Source: Hominimerdicola alba 8 (GTDB taxonomy: Bacteria; Bacillota; Clostridia; Oscillospirales; Ruminococcaceae). From it: a stretch of 64,000 nucleotides of DNA. How positions within the stretch are numbered: position 1 is the stretch's first letter; every line of letters begins with the position of its first letter. The position numbers and the translations under genes are program-made. Below the pieces are notes generated by a model, which saw only the letters and a program-made list of their open reading frames with translations, made no database searches and was not told where the DNA came from. Positions 53,299 through 62,756 of this stretch are shown here, in pieces. The DNA lies in contig NZ_ADKM02000018.1 in the NCBI RefSeq assembly GCF_000178155.2, forward strand, positions 62,001-126,000, read 5' to 3'.

Positions 53299-54042
53299 AT
53301 GGTAATGTTTGAAACTGTTAATGAGCTTTGCCTCAAAATAACCTGTCGCGGCGGCGGTGACCTGATATACACAAAAGCAGGTTCATTCATCGGCGGCGAA
53401 TGCGTAGGTCAGAAGAACTATACGTTCACAAAAGTTATGCTGGGTCCGCAGGAGGGCTTCGGACAGGCTTTGCTGGGTCAGTTGGCAAGGCGTGTCACAG
53501 GCGAGAACCTGCCGCTGATGAAAGTTGAGTTCAACGGCGACAGCGTGACATATTACGCCAACGACCAGCAGCATGTGGTGGTATACAAGCTGGAACCCAA
53601 CGAAACCATATCCATCGAGAGCGAGAACATACTGGCTTTCTCACGCGAATGCAAGTACGGCGTGCGTTTTCTCGGACAAGGCGTTATCTCACAGAAAGGT
53701 CTTGCGACCTCGACACTGACGGGACAGGGCAACGACTCTTACGTGGCTATACTGGTTGACGGCAACCCGCTGGTGCTTAGCAATTACCAGTCCGGCGCGA
53801 CCATTGAGGCTGACCCCGATGCGACTGTCTGCTGGATAGGTTCTGACCCGACCATGCGCACAGATATCTCTTGGAGGAACTTCATCGGTCAGAGTTCGGG
53901 CGAATCCTACATGTTTGAGTGGCCTGCGCAGGCACCTGCAACGGTCATAATACAGCCTGAAGAGAGAACTTCGGGCGTTGATGTTTCGATGGACGGCAGA
54001 GCGTCAGGCTCGCGCCCCTCGACCCAGAGAAGACTTTACTGA
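53299..54042 (+). CDS. AIM24-family protein
   Basis: 247 residues. A beta-rich AIM24 (TerD-cluster-associated) fold: the start ELCLKITCRGGGDLIYTKAG is typical, as are the Gly-rich turns GLATSTLTGQG and the closing strand. The C-terminal tail (RASGSRPSTQRRLY) is basic and disordered. Molecular role unknown; AIM24 genes often neighbour TerD genes. Start 53299 follows AAAGGAG; 75 bases after the TerD gene, so co-transcribed. Confidence 0.82.
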   Translation: MVMFETVNELCLKITCRGGGDLIYTKAGSFIGGECVGQKNYTFTKVMLGPQEGFGQALLGQLARRVTGENLPLMKVEFNGDSVTYYANDQQHVVVYKLEPNETISIESENILAFSRECKYGVRFLGQGVISQKGLATSTLTGQGNDSYVAILVDGNPLVLSNYQSGATIEADPDATVCWIGSDPTMRTDISWRNFIGQSSGESYMFEWPAQAPATVIIQPEERTSGVDVSMDGRASGSRPSTQRRLY

Positions 54043-54054
54043 TAACATAAACGG

Positions 54055-54089
54055 CCCGCAGTGCTTTGCGCATTGCGGGTCATTTTTTA
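54055..54089 (+). terminator. Terminator of the TerD-AIM24 unit
   Basis: CCCGCAGTG/CATTGCGGG with one G-T pair, then TCATTTTTT. Confidence 0.85.
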
Positions 54090-54107
54090 TGGGAAGATCA
54101 TCACAAC

Positions 54108-54139
54108 ATAAAAGAGCCGCCCATCGCTGAGCGGCTCTC
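54108..54139 (-). terminator. Terminator of the Cna_B adhesin gene
   Basis: Minus strand: GAGCCGC/GCGGCTC stem followed by TTTTATG. Confidence 0.8.
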
Positions 54140-54158
54140 ATTATTTTCGGGTCAGTTA

Positions 54159-55676
54159 TTACTGATCGTCATTGTTGTTCTTCTTGCGTCTTACAGCGAA
54201 GAAGCACAGACCAACTGCTGCTGCGAACTCTGCCGCATTCACCAGTACTCTTGCACCTGTGTTGGGGTTGCTTGTATTGGTGGTGGTAGAAGTTGTGGTA
54301 GTAGCCTTGCTGCTTGTCGAAGTGCTTGAAGTGCTGCTTGCAGAACTGCTTGTGCTGCTGCTTGCACTGTCATCGGTCGCGGAAGACTCATCGGTGTCAG
54401 CCTTGCTGCTGTCAGCGGTGGTGTCACCCTCAGGAACAGAGCTGTCCATGTCAGGACCGGGTCTGCTGCTGTCTTCGTTGTCCTTCTGCTCTTCGGAACT
54501 GCTGTCGTCAACGACATCAGTCTTGGAAGACTCATCACCATCGACCACAGTCTTCTTCTTAGCATCGCAAACGGTTATTTCGTCTGCTTCGTTGCCGTTT
54601 GTTACAACTACGTAACCCTCAGTGGAATCCTTATCAAAAGTATCCTTGACCAGCTTTTCGGTGGTTACGGTTACCTTGCCGTCCTCAACGGTGAACTTGA
54701 TCTCGGAAGTGATTATCTCAAATTCCTCGCCTGCTTCGTTGGTCACGGTATCGCCTGTTTCGGTCAGTGTGTAGGTGCCGTCTTCAAGTTCGATTTCAAA
54801 CTTCTCGCCCTTCTTGGAAGTCCAGCTTTCGCCTACGGTCTTGCCGTCAGAATCGGTCACAGTCAGGATTGCACCGTCAAGTTCTTCCTCGCCTGTGATG
54901 TCGGTCTTGTTGATGATGACCTTTGTCTTTTTCTTCTTAGCGTCGCAAACGGTGATCTCGTCTGCATCGTTGCCGTTGGCAACTACTACGTAACCCTCAG
55001 TGGAATCCTTGTCGAAATCGTCCTTGACCAGCTTTTCGGTGGTTACGGTTACCTTGCCGTCCTCAACGGTGAACTTGATCTCGGAAGTGATTATCTCAAA
55101 TTCCTCGCCTGCTTCGTTGGTTACGGTATCGCCTGTTTCGGTCAGTGTGTAGGTGCCGTCTTCAAGTTCGATCTCAAACTTCTCGCCCTTCTTGGAAGTC
55201 CAGCTTTCGCCTACTGTCTTGCCGTCGGAATCGGTCACAGTCAGGATTGCACCGTCAAGTTCTTCCTCGCCTGTGATGTCGGTCTTGTTGATGATGACCT
55301 TTGTCTTTTTCTTCTTAGCGTCGCAAACGGTTATCTCATCTGCTTCGTTGCCGTTGGTAACTACTACGTAACCCTCAGTGGAATCCTTGTCAAAAGTATC
55401 CTTGACCAGCTTCTCGGTGGTTACGGTTACCTTGCCGTCCTCAACGGTGAACTTGATCTCGGAAGTGATTATCTCAAATTCCTCGCCTGCTTCGTTGGTT
55501 ACGGTATCGCCTGTTTCGGTCAGTGTGTAGGTGCCGTCTTCAAGTTCGATCTCAAATTTCTCGCCCTTCTTGGAAGTCCAGCTTTCACCTACTGTCTTGC
55601 CGTCAGAATCGGTCACTGTCAGGATAGCACCGTCAAGTTCTTCCTCGCCTGTGATGTCGGTCTTGTTGATGATGAC
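54159..55676 (-). pseudogene. C-terminal, sortase-anchored part of a split Cna_B adhesin
   Basis: About 505 sense codons in the same frame as the large gene upstream, cut off by a single TAA at 55677-55679. It holds three almost identical 126-residue Cna_B units (VIINKTDITGEEELDGA... to ...ICDAKKKKTK), a Ser/Asp/Glu/Thr wall-spanning stretch, a sorting signal NPNTG, a hydrophobic helix and RRKK. On its own it has no signal peptide or convincing ribosome site, so it would not reach the surface unless the stop is read through or is absent in other cells. Confidence 0.85.
54543..55676 (-). repeat. Three 378-bp tandem repeats in the adhesin
   Basis: Period exactly 378 bases (126 residues), copies nearly identical in DNA. 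They are good substrates for recombination, and the stop codon lies at their upstream edge. Confidence 0.9.
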
Positions 55677-58600
55677 TTATGTGGTCTTTACCACCTTTTC
55701 TGCATCGCAGATGGTGATCTTGCCTGTAGCCTTGTCAACTACAGCATAGCTGTCCTCAGACTCAGCATTGAAATCATTGTACAGTGCCTTGCCTGCAACT
55801 GCGGAAGTGATCTTGCCGTTCTTGACAGTGAATGTTACAACAGAGTCGATTATTTTGAAATCGCCGCCTGCAACAGCTGCATCAACAGCAGTTTCTTCCA
55901 GTGTGTAAGTGCCGTTTGTCAAAGCGGAAACAATGTGATCCTTGCCGTTGGAATCCCACTGGTCAACGATCCTGCCGCTTGCGTCCTTGATGACCAGATG
56001 TGCGCCGATGACCTCTTTCTCACCTGTGATATCCTTCTTGGATACGGTGATGACAGTTCTCGAAGCATCACATATGGTTATGGTGTCGCCCTTGCCGACT
56101 GCATAGCCCTTGTCGCTCTCCTCAGCATTAGCTGCGGGCTTTGTTTCGGAGATAACAGTTACCTTGCCGTCAGCATCGATAGTGAAACCGATCTTCGAGT
56201 CGATAACTTCATAGATATCACCGTCATACTCAAAAGGCTTGCCTGTTTCGGTCAGTGTATAGCTGCCCTCAGTCAGACCCCAGAGTACTACAGGTGACTG
56301 GTCGTCAGATGTCCAGCTAAGACCTATTACCTTGCCGTTCTGAGTTACCTTTTCAAGACCTGCATTTGCAGCAACGATCTCAGTCCAGTCAACATCAGTG
56401 CTTGTTACCTGAAGCTGAGCGCCCTTGATCTCCTTCTCGCCGGTGATGTCGGTCTTGCTGATGGTGACATCGGTGGTCTTAACGATTATCTTCTTGGCAT
56501 CGCAGATGTATATCTCGTTTACGCCGTTGTTTGCTACAACATAGCTGTCTGTAGTTTCATCGGTGGCGTTGGGGTTTGCCCTGCCTGCGATGTCAGTCTG
56601 CTTGTTGTCGATATTAGCTACCTTGCCGTCAACTATATCAAATGATATCGAAGATGGGATAACTTCGTACTCAGTTTCGCCGTCCTTAGCGACAGCAGTT
56701 TCAGTCAGCACATAGCCTGTGCCATCTCTCAGGGTAACGTTCCACTCAGCACCCTTTTCGGATACCCACTGAAGACCTGTTACCTTGCCTGTCTTATCGG
56801 TGATGTACTGGGAATCGGGATTGAACTCTGCCAGTCTTGCCCAGTCGATACCCTCGCCTGTGAGTGTGAGCTGTGCGCCCTCCACCTCGTTCTGACCTGT
56901 GATATCGAACTTGTTGATAGTTACATCGCCCTGCTTTATCTCAGCATCGCAAATGCTGATGGTGTTGTTGCGTCCTGCCACATAGTATTCCTCAGCAGGT
57001 GCGGAAGAAGGAGTCGAGGGATATATCTCAACCTTGTTGGAAGAAGTGTTCCATACACTGCCGTCCCTTACGCTGAAAGTGAGAGTATCCTTGATGACCT
57101 TGTAGTACTTGCCTGTGGTCATATCAAATATCTCGCCGCTCTCGTCATCAGCTTCTTCGGTAAGTGTGTAATCGCCGTCTGCCAGACCTGTGAGCACTTC
57201 AGCCTTGCCCTTTACGGATACCCAGCTGTACTCATAGTCCTCAACGCCCGCAGAGATGCCCTTTACGGTCAGTCTTGCGCCCTCGACCTCGTTCTTGCCT
57301 GTCAGGTCGAACTTGTTGATGGAAACGGTGGTGTTGCGGTTATCTGTCATGATGACAGTACCGCTAGTAGCCTTGCCGTTAACGCTTGTTACGGTAACGT
57401 TGCCATAATAAACATCGAATGTGATATCGGTCGTTACCTGATAGCCGTTAGGTGCAGCGACCTCGTGGAAAGTGTAGGAACCGTTCGGCAGACCAACTAC
57501 CTCAACGGGAGTTCTGCTCGATGTCCACGAAATAACGTTCTTTGCAATAGAACCGTCTGTTACCGACGACTCGTCAGCGAACCTTACGTTCTCAAATGAG
57601 AGTGCCCTGCCGTTAGCGTCAACACCCTTGAGTGTCAGCTTGGCATTTGGTATCTCATCACCGCCTGTGCTCTGCTTGCTCAGCTTTACGTTAGTTCTCT
57701 TTGCATCGCAGATGTTGATGACTTCTGCCTTGTCAGCATTTGTGCCAACGGTGAAGTAGCCATCGTAAGCATTCTTATTGAAGCCGTCCTTGCTGATATC
57801 AGCGCCGTTGTCGGTCTTGACATCGGTCACTTTGCCGTTCTTAACGGTGAAGTTCAGCGAAGAGGGTATAACATCGAACACGCCGTCATCGGTGACGATG
57901 ACATCGCCTGTTTCGGAAAGTGTGTACACACCGTCGTCCAGCGAGATGTTCCATGTTTCGTTCTCTTTTGAAGTCCAGTCCATAGATACAGCCTCGCCTG
58001 CATCGGTGGTGCCTGTGATGGTGAGTTTAGCGCCTGCTATCTCGTTCTCGCCTGTCAGGTCGAACTTGTTGATAACGAGGTCAGCAGGACCGCTTACGAT
58101 ATCCTCAGCAACAGCATTGCACACGAAGAGTTTGCCGTCATAGCCTGTCTTCTGTACATTCTCGGCGGTGTAGTAGCTGCCGTCGATCTGTACGCCGTAC
58201 ATGCTCAGTTCGGTACTTCTCACATCGGTCAGCTGACCTTCCTTGACAGTAAATCTCAGGGAGGACTCAACTACCTGATACTTCTTGCCGTCAAGGGTAA
58301 CGTTGCCGTCAGCATCAGCGCCCGACTCGTCCAGATAATAGGTGCCGTCAGGCAGACCCTTGATGATCCTGGGTTCTGTGCCTGAGAGCCATGTGATGCC
58401 TGTGGGAGCGGAAGTTGTGCCGCCTACAGGTCTTACGCCATCGTTCGCGGCGATGACCTTGTTCCAGTCAACATCGTTATTGCCGCTTGCGGCAGTTACC
58501 GACAGTCTTGCACCGGGAAGTTCTTTCTGACCGCCGACAGCCATCTTGCTTATCTCGATATTATTGTGATCCTTGACAGCCAGCTGTCTGAAACCGTTCT

Positions 58601-59681
58601 GGTGTATCTCACAGCCGTTGTTCTCAACATAGAAGCCCATTACAGAACCGTTATGGGTCTGATAGATATAGACTTCCTGAGTTGGTGCGAGGATAACGCC
58701 CTGGTTGAGTTTGGTGAAATAATACTGGTCACCGTCTTCGCCCAGCATGTTGAACAGCACCTTGCCTGCCTGAGGACCGTAAAGGCTGTCAGCATCATCG
58801 ATCTTTATCTCACGGTCAAAGTGGTCGCCGTCATTAAGACCTGTGACATTGATTATCAGCGAGTAATCGCTGACACCGTCTTTTGCCTTGACATTCAGTC
58901 TGGAATCCTTGATATCCTGCGCATCAAGAGTGACAACGTTGCCGCCCTCTGCACACTCGATATCGATGACCCAGTTGTTCTGGTCAGAATTTTCCTTATC
59001 GGGGAGAGTGACCTCAGTCACATCGGAAGTATCCTGCTTTGCCCAGTACTCCTGATACTCGTCAAGGGCTGTCAGCGCATCTATAAAGTCGATATTGTAA
59101 GTTACCTCACTTACATGGTAGATCTTCTTTGCGAGATCTTTTTCGCTGTTGAAGACACCGCTCTGGTAGCCGTTCACGTCTTCAAGCTGTACGCCCTGAC
59201 CGTTATTGGCAGTCCTGTTGATGGTGATAGTATCGGGCAGTATCATATCCCAGAGCATATCATCGTTGATGCCGTTTGTCTGGTGTACCTGCTCGATAAC
59301 ATTGAGTTCAGCGTCACCGCCGCCGATGTTCTCACCGATGTAGATATGGTTCTCTTTGGAGTCAACATAGTTCACAACGTTGTTTGTAGTACCGAAAGCA
59401 TCACCATATGGGTGGTAGTTATTGCACGCGAAGATACCTTCCATATGATTTGCCTGAGTGTAGGTATAAGCGAACGCTGCGTACTTGTTAGCACTGCCGA
59501 GTTCTTTCTGGGTAGCGTATTTGAAAGTACCCAGATCGACAAGATCACCTGCCGCAGAAGCAACGGAAGCAGGCAGCGCACCGACTATGGAAGATGCTGC
59601 CAGCAGACCCGCAGTCAGCCCCGAAACAAGGCGTTTTCTACCGCTGATCTTTCTGCCATGTTTAAAAGGGTTTCTTATCAT
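55677..59681 (-). CDS. Large secreted Cna_B/SpaA-repeat surface protein, N-terminal part
   Basis: 1334 residues. Signal peptide with RKRLVSGLTAGLLAAS and a cleavage site near ASAAG. Residues ~45-370 resemble a choice-of-anchor/collagen-binding-type head. About seven Cna_B/SpaA domains follow, each beginning with a Lys strand (INKFDLTG...) and closing with a Glu strand (YTLTETG-like), the pair that usually forms an isopeptide bond. It ends at TAA before the last three repeats and the NPNTG sorting signal (previous entry). If not rejoined, it would be released rather than anchored. Long leader and promoter at 59930. Confidence 0.88.
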   Translation of the reverse strand: MIRNPFKHGRKISGRKRLVSGLTAGLLAASSIVGALPASVASAAGDLVDLGTFKYATQKELGSANKYAAFAYTYTQANHMEGIFACNNYHPYGDAFGTTNNVVNYVDSKENHIYIGENIGGGDAELNVIEQVHQTNGINDDMLWDMILPDTITINRTANNGQGVQLEDVNGYQSGVFNSEKDLAKKIYHVSEVTYNIDFIDALTALDEYQEYWAKQDTSDVTEVTLPDKENSDQNNWVIDIECAEGGNVVTLDAQDIKDSRLNVKAKDGVSDYSLIINVTGLNDGDHFDREIKIDDADSLYGPQAGKVLFNMLGEDGDQYYFTKLNQGVILAPTQEVYIYQTHNGSVMGFYVENNGCEIHQNGFRQLAVKDHNNIEISKMAVGGQKELPGARLSVTAASGNNDVDWNKVIAANDGVRPVGGTTSAPTGITWLSGTEPRIIKGLPDGTYYLDESGADADGNVTLDGKKYQVVESSLRFTVKEGQLTDVRSTELSMYGVQIDGSYYTAENVQKTGYDGKLFVCNAVAEDIVSGPADLVINKFDLTGENEIAGAKLTITGTTDAGEAVSMDWTSKENETWNISLDDGVYTLSETGDVIVTDDGVFDVIPSSLNFTVKNGKVTDVKTDNGADISKDGFNKNAYDGYFTVGTNADKAEVINICDAKRTNVKLSKQSTGGDEIPNAKLTLKGVDANGRALSFENVRFADESSVTDGSIAKNVISWTSSRTPVEVVGLPNGSYTFHEVAAPNGYQVTTDITFDVYYGNVTVTSVNGKATSGTVIMTDNRNTTVSINKFDLTGKNEVEGARLTVKGISAGVEDYEYSWVSVKGKAEVLTGLADGDYTLTEEADDESGEIFDMTTGKYYKVIKDTLTFSVRDGSVWNTSSNKVEIYPSTPSSAPAEEYYVAGRNNTISICDAEIKQGDVTINKFDITGQNEVEGAQLTLTGEGIDWARLAEFNPDSQYITDKTGKVTGLQWVSEKGAEWNVTLRDGTGYVLTETAVAKDGETEYEVIPSSISFDIVDGKVANIDNKQTDIAGRANPNATDETTDSYVVANNGVNEIYICDAKKIIVKTTDVTISKTDITGEKEIKGAQLQVTSTDVDWTEIVAANAGLEKVTQNGKVIGLSWTSDDQSPVVLWGLTEGSYTLTETGKPFEYDGDIYEVIDSKIGFTIDADGKVTVISETKPAANAEESDKGYAVGKGDTITICDASRTVITVSKKDITGEKEVIGAHLVIKDASGRIVDQWDSNGKDHIVSALTNGTYTLEETAVDAAVAGGDFKIIDSVVTFTVKNGKITSAVAGKALYNDFNAESEDSYAVVDKATGKITICDAEKVVKTT

Positions 59682-59923
59682 ACTTTTCTTTCACTCCTTA
59701 AATTTTAATGATCGTTTATCGCTGACCGTTTCGCAGTTTGCCCAAATCGTGCAAGCTCATTATCTCCCCATTATCGAGATATAGATTTTTGGACATACTG
59801 AAAACTTCGGGGTAAAATATCCAAATCCCCCCACAAGGTCAGTTCAAAACGGGCGAACGGCTGTTCAGCCGTCCAACAGACAGTCCCGTCAAAGAAAACA
59901 TTGCGCATTATACTGTTACATAT
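59682..59923 (-). promoter_or_regulatory. Long structured leader of the adhesin gene
   Basis: About 240 bases before RBS TAAGGAGTG. It contains ACGGCT/AGCCGT (59857-59872) within an outer CGGG/CCCG pairing. Nearer the gene is the phrase GGGCAAACTGCGAAACGGT, which recalls but does not complete a c-di-GMP-I aptamer. Regulation by RNA structure is possible. Confidence 0.4.
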
Positions 59924-59929
59924 TATAAT

Positions 59930-59958
59930 AGTATACGTATACCTGAGCTATTTGTCAG
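59930..59958 (-). promoter_or_regulatory. Promoter of the adhesin gene
   Basis: Minus strand: CTGACA, 17 bases, TATACT. The ~270 bases from here to 60234 are AT-rich with no gene seen. Confidence 0.7.
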
Positions 59959-60234
59959 ATGTTGGCACAATTATCCAATTTAAACTATCTGTTATATAAT
60001 TTAATTATACACAATTAGATTACAAATGTCAAGATTTTTCCACTTGTTTTCTTTATATTAGGAATAAAATTTACTTGATTTATTAATCGTTTTCTTAGTG
60101 AATAATGAATAGTTTTAAGTTCCACAATTATCCACTTCGTCCATATGACGGTAATATGGCAGTATTTAACACATAATATTCGGCACTTATGCCAAATGTC
60201 AGCATAAGCGCCAAAAATCCATATCAGATAAAAA

Positions 60235-60477
60235 TCACTTCGCATCCGCAGCCCTGTGTGCTGCAAAGCCGCCCTCGACAAAGAACCTCACTACCTCGAA
60301 AATGAACGAGTAAATGATGAAGCCCAGCACGAAAGCCGATGCAAAAGTCAGGTAATCAAATTTAGTGAAAACAGCGCCGCTGAACCATCTGCCTGTTTCG
60401 ACTGCCTTGCAGATGACACCCGCGATACCTGTGCTGATGACGAACCACATAAGCATGTACATGGTCTTCTCTCTCAC
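60235..60477 (-). CDS. Small membrane protein (second of a pair)
   Basis: 80 residues with two membrane helices (about 8-26 and 44-66) and a charged end; family not recognised. GTG at 60477 overlaps the TGA of the gene upstream (GTGA), giving translational coupling; ATG at 60462 is an alternative. The pair shares promoter 60749. Both proteins are short, hydrophobic and adjacent, which suggests a two-part membrane complex. Confidence 0.65.
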   Translation of the reverse strand: MREKTMYMLMWFVISTGIAGVICKAVETGRWFSGAVFTKFDYLTFASAFVLGFIIYSFIFEVVRFFVEGGFAAHRAADAK

Positions 60478-60662
60478 ATCATTGAAGCTGCCACGCCTGT
60501 GACAGCCCTGTATATCGCTGAGGCAGCCATCGGTATCACGAACCATTCAGCGAGCATAAGCATGTGAACGCCCGCAAAGCTGCCCAGAAACAGGTCAGTC
60601 AGGGAAAAAAGCGCCCAACCCACGACATTCATTATCAATGTGAACACGAACATAGCTGCCAT
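60474..60662 (-). CDS. Small membrane protein (first of a pair)
   Basis: 62 residues with two hydrophobic helices (about 3-25 and 31-53); family not recognised. Start ATG 60662 is set by AAAGGAAG. It ends in SMM with ATGATGTGA, where the next gene begins. A consensus-like promoter lies 87 bases upstream. Confidence 0.7.
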   Translation of the reverse strand: MAAMFVFTLIMNVVGWALFSLTDLFLGSFAGVHMLMLAEWFVIPMAASAIYRAVTGVAASMM

Positions 60663-60748
60663 AGTCAAACTTCCTTTCTTATTTTGGTCAATGTGAATAT
60701 TGTTGTACGAAAGTGACACAAAATTCACTTCGTTAAGTTTACAAACCA

Positions 60749-60777
60749 ATTATAGCACATTTCACAAAAGTTTTCAA
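60749..60777 (-). promoter_or_regulatory. Promoter of the small membrane-protein pair
   Basis: Minus strand: TTGAAA, 17 bases, TATAAT. The stretch 60778-61129 is AT-rich and no gene is seen in it. Confidence 0.88.
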
Positions 60778-61129
60778 GAATAAAATTATATAGTTTCAAA
60801 ATTTCTTTTTCAATAACCTTTGTGCATATTATTCAATTGTCTGAAAAGCTGACAAAACTTTCACAAACCGCCGAGATTTAGGCGTTTCAGAGCAGTGCGT
60901 TTTCAGATGTTACTTTTGCGCCCACCAAAGCGCGGCACATGTTACCGTTTTAGGAATTTTATCATCTATAAGAATATGTTTGTTAAAATTATAAACTTAG
61001 TTCACATATATATCGATATGAGCATTCTTACAGTCGAAAGGAAGTATCCCGTCAAAACGCAATTGACAAAATTATCCATCAGATCACACCGAGCGACATA
61101 CTTCGCAGAAAAATCTATAGATATACCCT

Positions 61130-61158
61130 TTGACAAAACTGATAATATGTGCTATACT
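61130..61158 (+). promoter_or_regulatory. Promoter of smpB
   Basis: TTGACA, 17 bases, TATACT. The leader (about 61165-61296) starts with an AGGGGG/CCCCCT hairpin and then contains a MITE. Confidence 0.88.
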
Positions 61159-61184
61159 ATATAGGCAGCAGGGGGTGTTCCCCC

Positions 61185-61273
61185 TATATCAATCCAAATT
61201 TTAAATTCACAAAATCCGGTCGCAAAAGCTGGGATTTATGGATTTTGTCTGAATTTTAAGGCGGATCGCTATA
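61185..61273. mobile_element. MITE family 1 in the smpB leader
   Basis: 89 bp, short form, left end altered to TATATCAATCC, right end GGATCGCTATA. It lies between the smpB promoter and ribosome site, so its palindrome is part of the mRNA. Confidence 0.88.
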
Positions 61274-61296
61274 GTATATGATGGGAGGTCAAGCCT

Positions 61297-61770
61297 GTGG
61301 CTATCGACAAAAAAGGCACTAAACAAATAGCCGACAACCGCAAGGCGCGGCATGACTATTTTATACTTGAAACCATCGAATGCGGCATTGAACTGGTGGG
61401 CACTGAGGTCAAGTCTATCCGTCAGGGGGGCGTTAACCTCAAGGACAGCTGGTGCAGTGTCGATGACGGTGAGATGTGGATAAAAGGCATGCACATAAGT
61501 CCTTACGACCACGGCAACATTTTCAACAAAGACCCGCGCCGCGTGCGCAAGCTGTTACTGCACAAGCGCGAGATAATGCGCCTGTTCGGGCAGGTACAGC
61601 AGGAGGGTCTGGCGCTGATACCGCTCTCTCTTTATTTCAAAGGCAGCAGGGTCAAGGTGGCGCTGGGGCTGTGCAAGGGTAAAAAACTGCACGACAAGCG
61701 CGATGACATGGCGAAAAAAGCCGCTAACCGCGAGATCGAGCGCACACTCAAAGACAGGCAGAACTACTGA
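61297..61770 (+). CDS. smpB: SsrA-binding protein SmpB
   Basis: 157 residues. The oligonucleotide-binding barrel ([28 protein letters not shown]) and the basic C-terminal tail ([21 protein letters not shown]) are typical. It carries tmRNA to stalled ribosomes. GTG start behind GGGAGGT. Its partner ssrA lies ~580 bases downstream on the same strand. Confidence 0.96.
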   Translation: MAIDKKGTKQIADNRKARHDYFILETIECGIELVGTEVKSIRQGGVNLKDSWCSVDDGEMWIKGMHISPYDHGNIFNKDPRRVRKLLLHKREIMRLFGQVQQEGLALIPLSLYFKGSRVKVALGLCKGKKLHDKRDDMAKKAANREIERTLKDRQNY

Positions 61771-61779
61771 CGGAGCGTT

Positions 61780-62283
61780 ATGGAAAATAAGACAAAGAAG
61801 ATATCTTTTGCTTATGCGTTCCCCATTGCGCTGATAGCGGCGGGTCTGCTGTGTGCGGCGGTTTTTATCGTGATAGCGATGATAGGGTATGATGTTCGTA
61901 TAAAATTGTATAATGACATCGGCGCACTTCCGTGGAAAGACCCTGAGATAAACATCTCGGCGGAAAAGTCGGAGAGGTACACCGATGACGAGATACAGCT
62001 GGCGATAGATGCCGCCATAAAAACATACAAGCGCGACTGGCACACCTACAACGGCGTATACATGCTTGAACTGTACTATGATGACGCTTTCAGCGAAAAT
62101 CACCGCAATGATAATGTCGGTGACTGGATATATCTTAAGTCGGTGGTCTACACGGGCTATGCCGACACGGTAGATGAAAAATTCCGCGGCAAGCTGCATT
62201 CTGAGGCTTACTGGGCGGTAGAACAGCTATCTGACGGTTCATGGATATGTCACGGGTGCGGCGAACTTGAAAAAGATGAATAG
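61780..62283 (+). CDS. Unknown single-span membrane protein between smpB and ssrA
   Basis: 167 residues; family not recognised. One membrane helix (about 10-36) is followed by a ~125-residue, probably extracytoplasmic, mixed domain with YLKSVVYTGYADTVDEKF and two late Cys (CHGCG). Start nine bases after smpB, so they share a transcript. Position between the two trans-translation genes may be chance. Confidence 0.7.
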   Translation: MENKTKKISFAYAFPIALIAAGLLCAAVFIVIAMIGYDVRIKLYNDIGALPWKDPEINISAEKSERYTDDEIQLAIDAAIKTYKRDWHTYNGVYMLELYYDDAFSENHRNDNVGDWIYLKSVVYTGYADTVDEKFRGKLHSEAYWAVEQLSDGSWICHGCGELEKDE

Positions 62284-62349
62284 AAAGGAATGTGACAGCA
62301 GGATATTTTCCCTGTGACTATCCGTTAAACATTACAACTGCGAAAACAG

Positions 62350-62704
62350 GGGGATGTAAAGGTTTCGACGGGGGTCTTGAAGGGCGATAAGCGAGTGGAG
62401 GAGCGCACTCTCCTTAAACGGCGTACGTTTTAAAATTAGACGACAACGATAATTTTGCAATGGCAGCCTAAGGGCAGCCCGTCTTGCCTGAGAGTACCAC
62501 GGCTTGGGTAAAGGCGTCGACTAGTGGTGAACGTCGGCAGGCGATGACTGTGACCTGTCGGTGTATTGCAGTCTACCAAAGCGAGGGGCGTGTCTGTTTG
62601 CCCGTGCGGAGGGAAACGGCGCAAGCCGAAATAACCGACTAGACTCGTAGAAATTCGCGTGAATGGGCTTTCGGACAGGAGTTCGATTCTCCTCATCTCC
62701 ACCA
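62350..62704 (+). ncRNA. ssrA: Transfer-messenger RNA
   Basis: About 355 bases. The 5' end GGGGATG pairs with CATCTCC before the encoded ACCA, forming the tRNA-like acceptor stem; GGAGTTCGATTCTCC forms the T arm. The tag frame at 62439-62471 most likely starts at GAC and reads DDNDNFAMAA, then TAA; the Ala-Ala end is the usual degradation signal. No strong promoter lies between 62283 and 62350, so it may be processed from the smpB transcript. Confidence 0.96.
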
Positions 62705-62712
62705 GATATTTG

Positions 62713-62756
62713 ACCGCGTACTTGCGTATTATCGCGCAGGTACGCGGTTTTCTTAT
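62713..62756 (+). terminator. Terminator of ssrA
   Basis: ACCGCGTACTTGCG pairs with CGCAGGTACGCGGT, then TTTCTT. Confidence 0.9.

Noticed and set aside
54775-55749. Plus-strand open frames repeated every 378 bases inside the adhesin
   Set aside because: They are reverse-strand shadows of the Cna_B repeats with Ser-rich nonsense composition.
59682-59760. A full c-di-GMP-I riboswitch in the adhesin leader
   Set aside because: Only the GGGCAAAC...CGAAA part is similar; the second helix and its partner region are missing before the RBS, so it is not annotated as a riboswitch.
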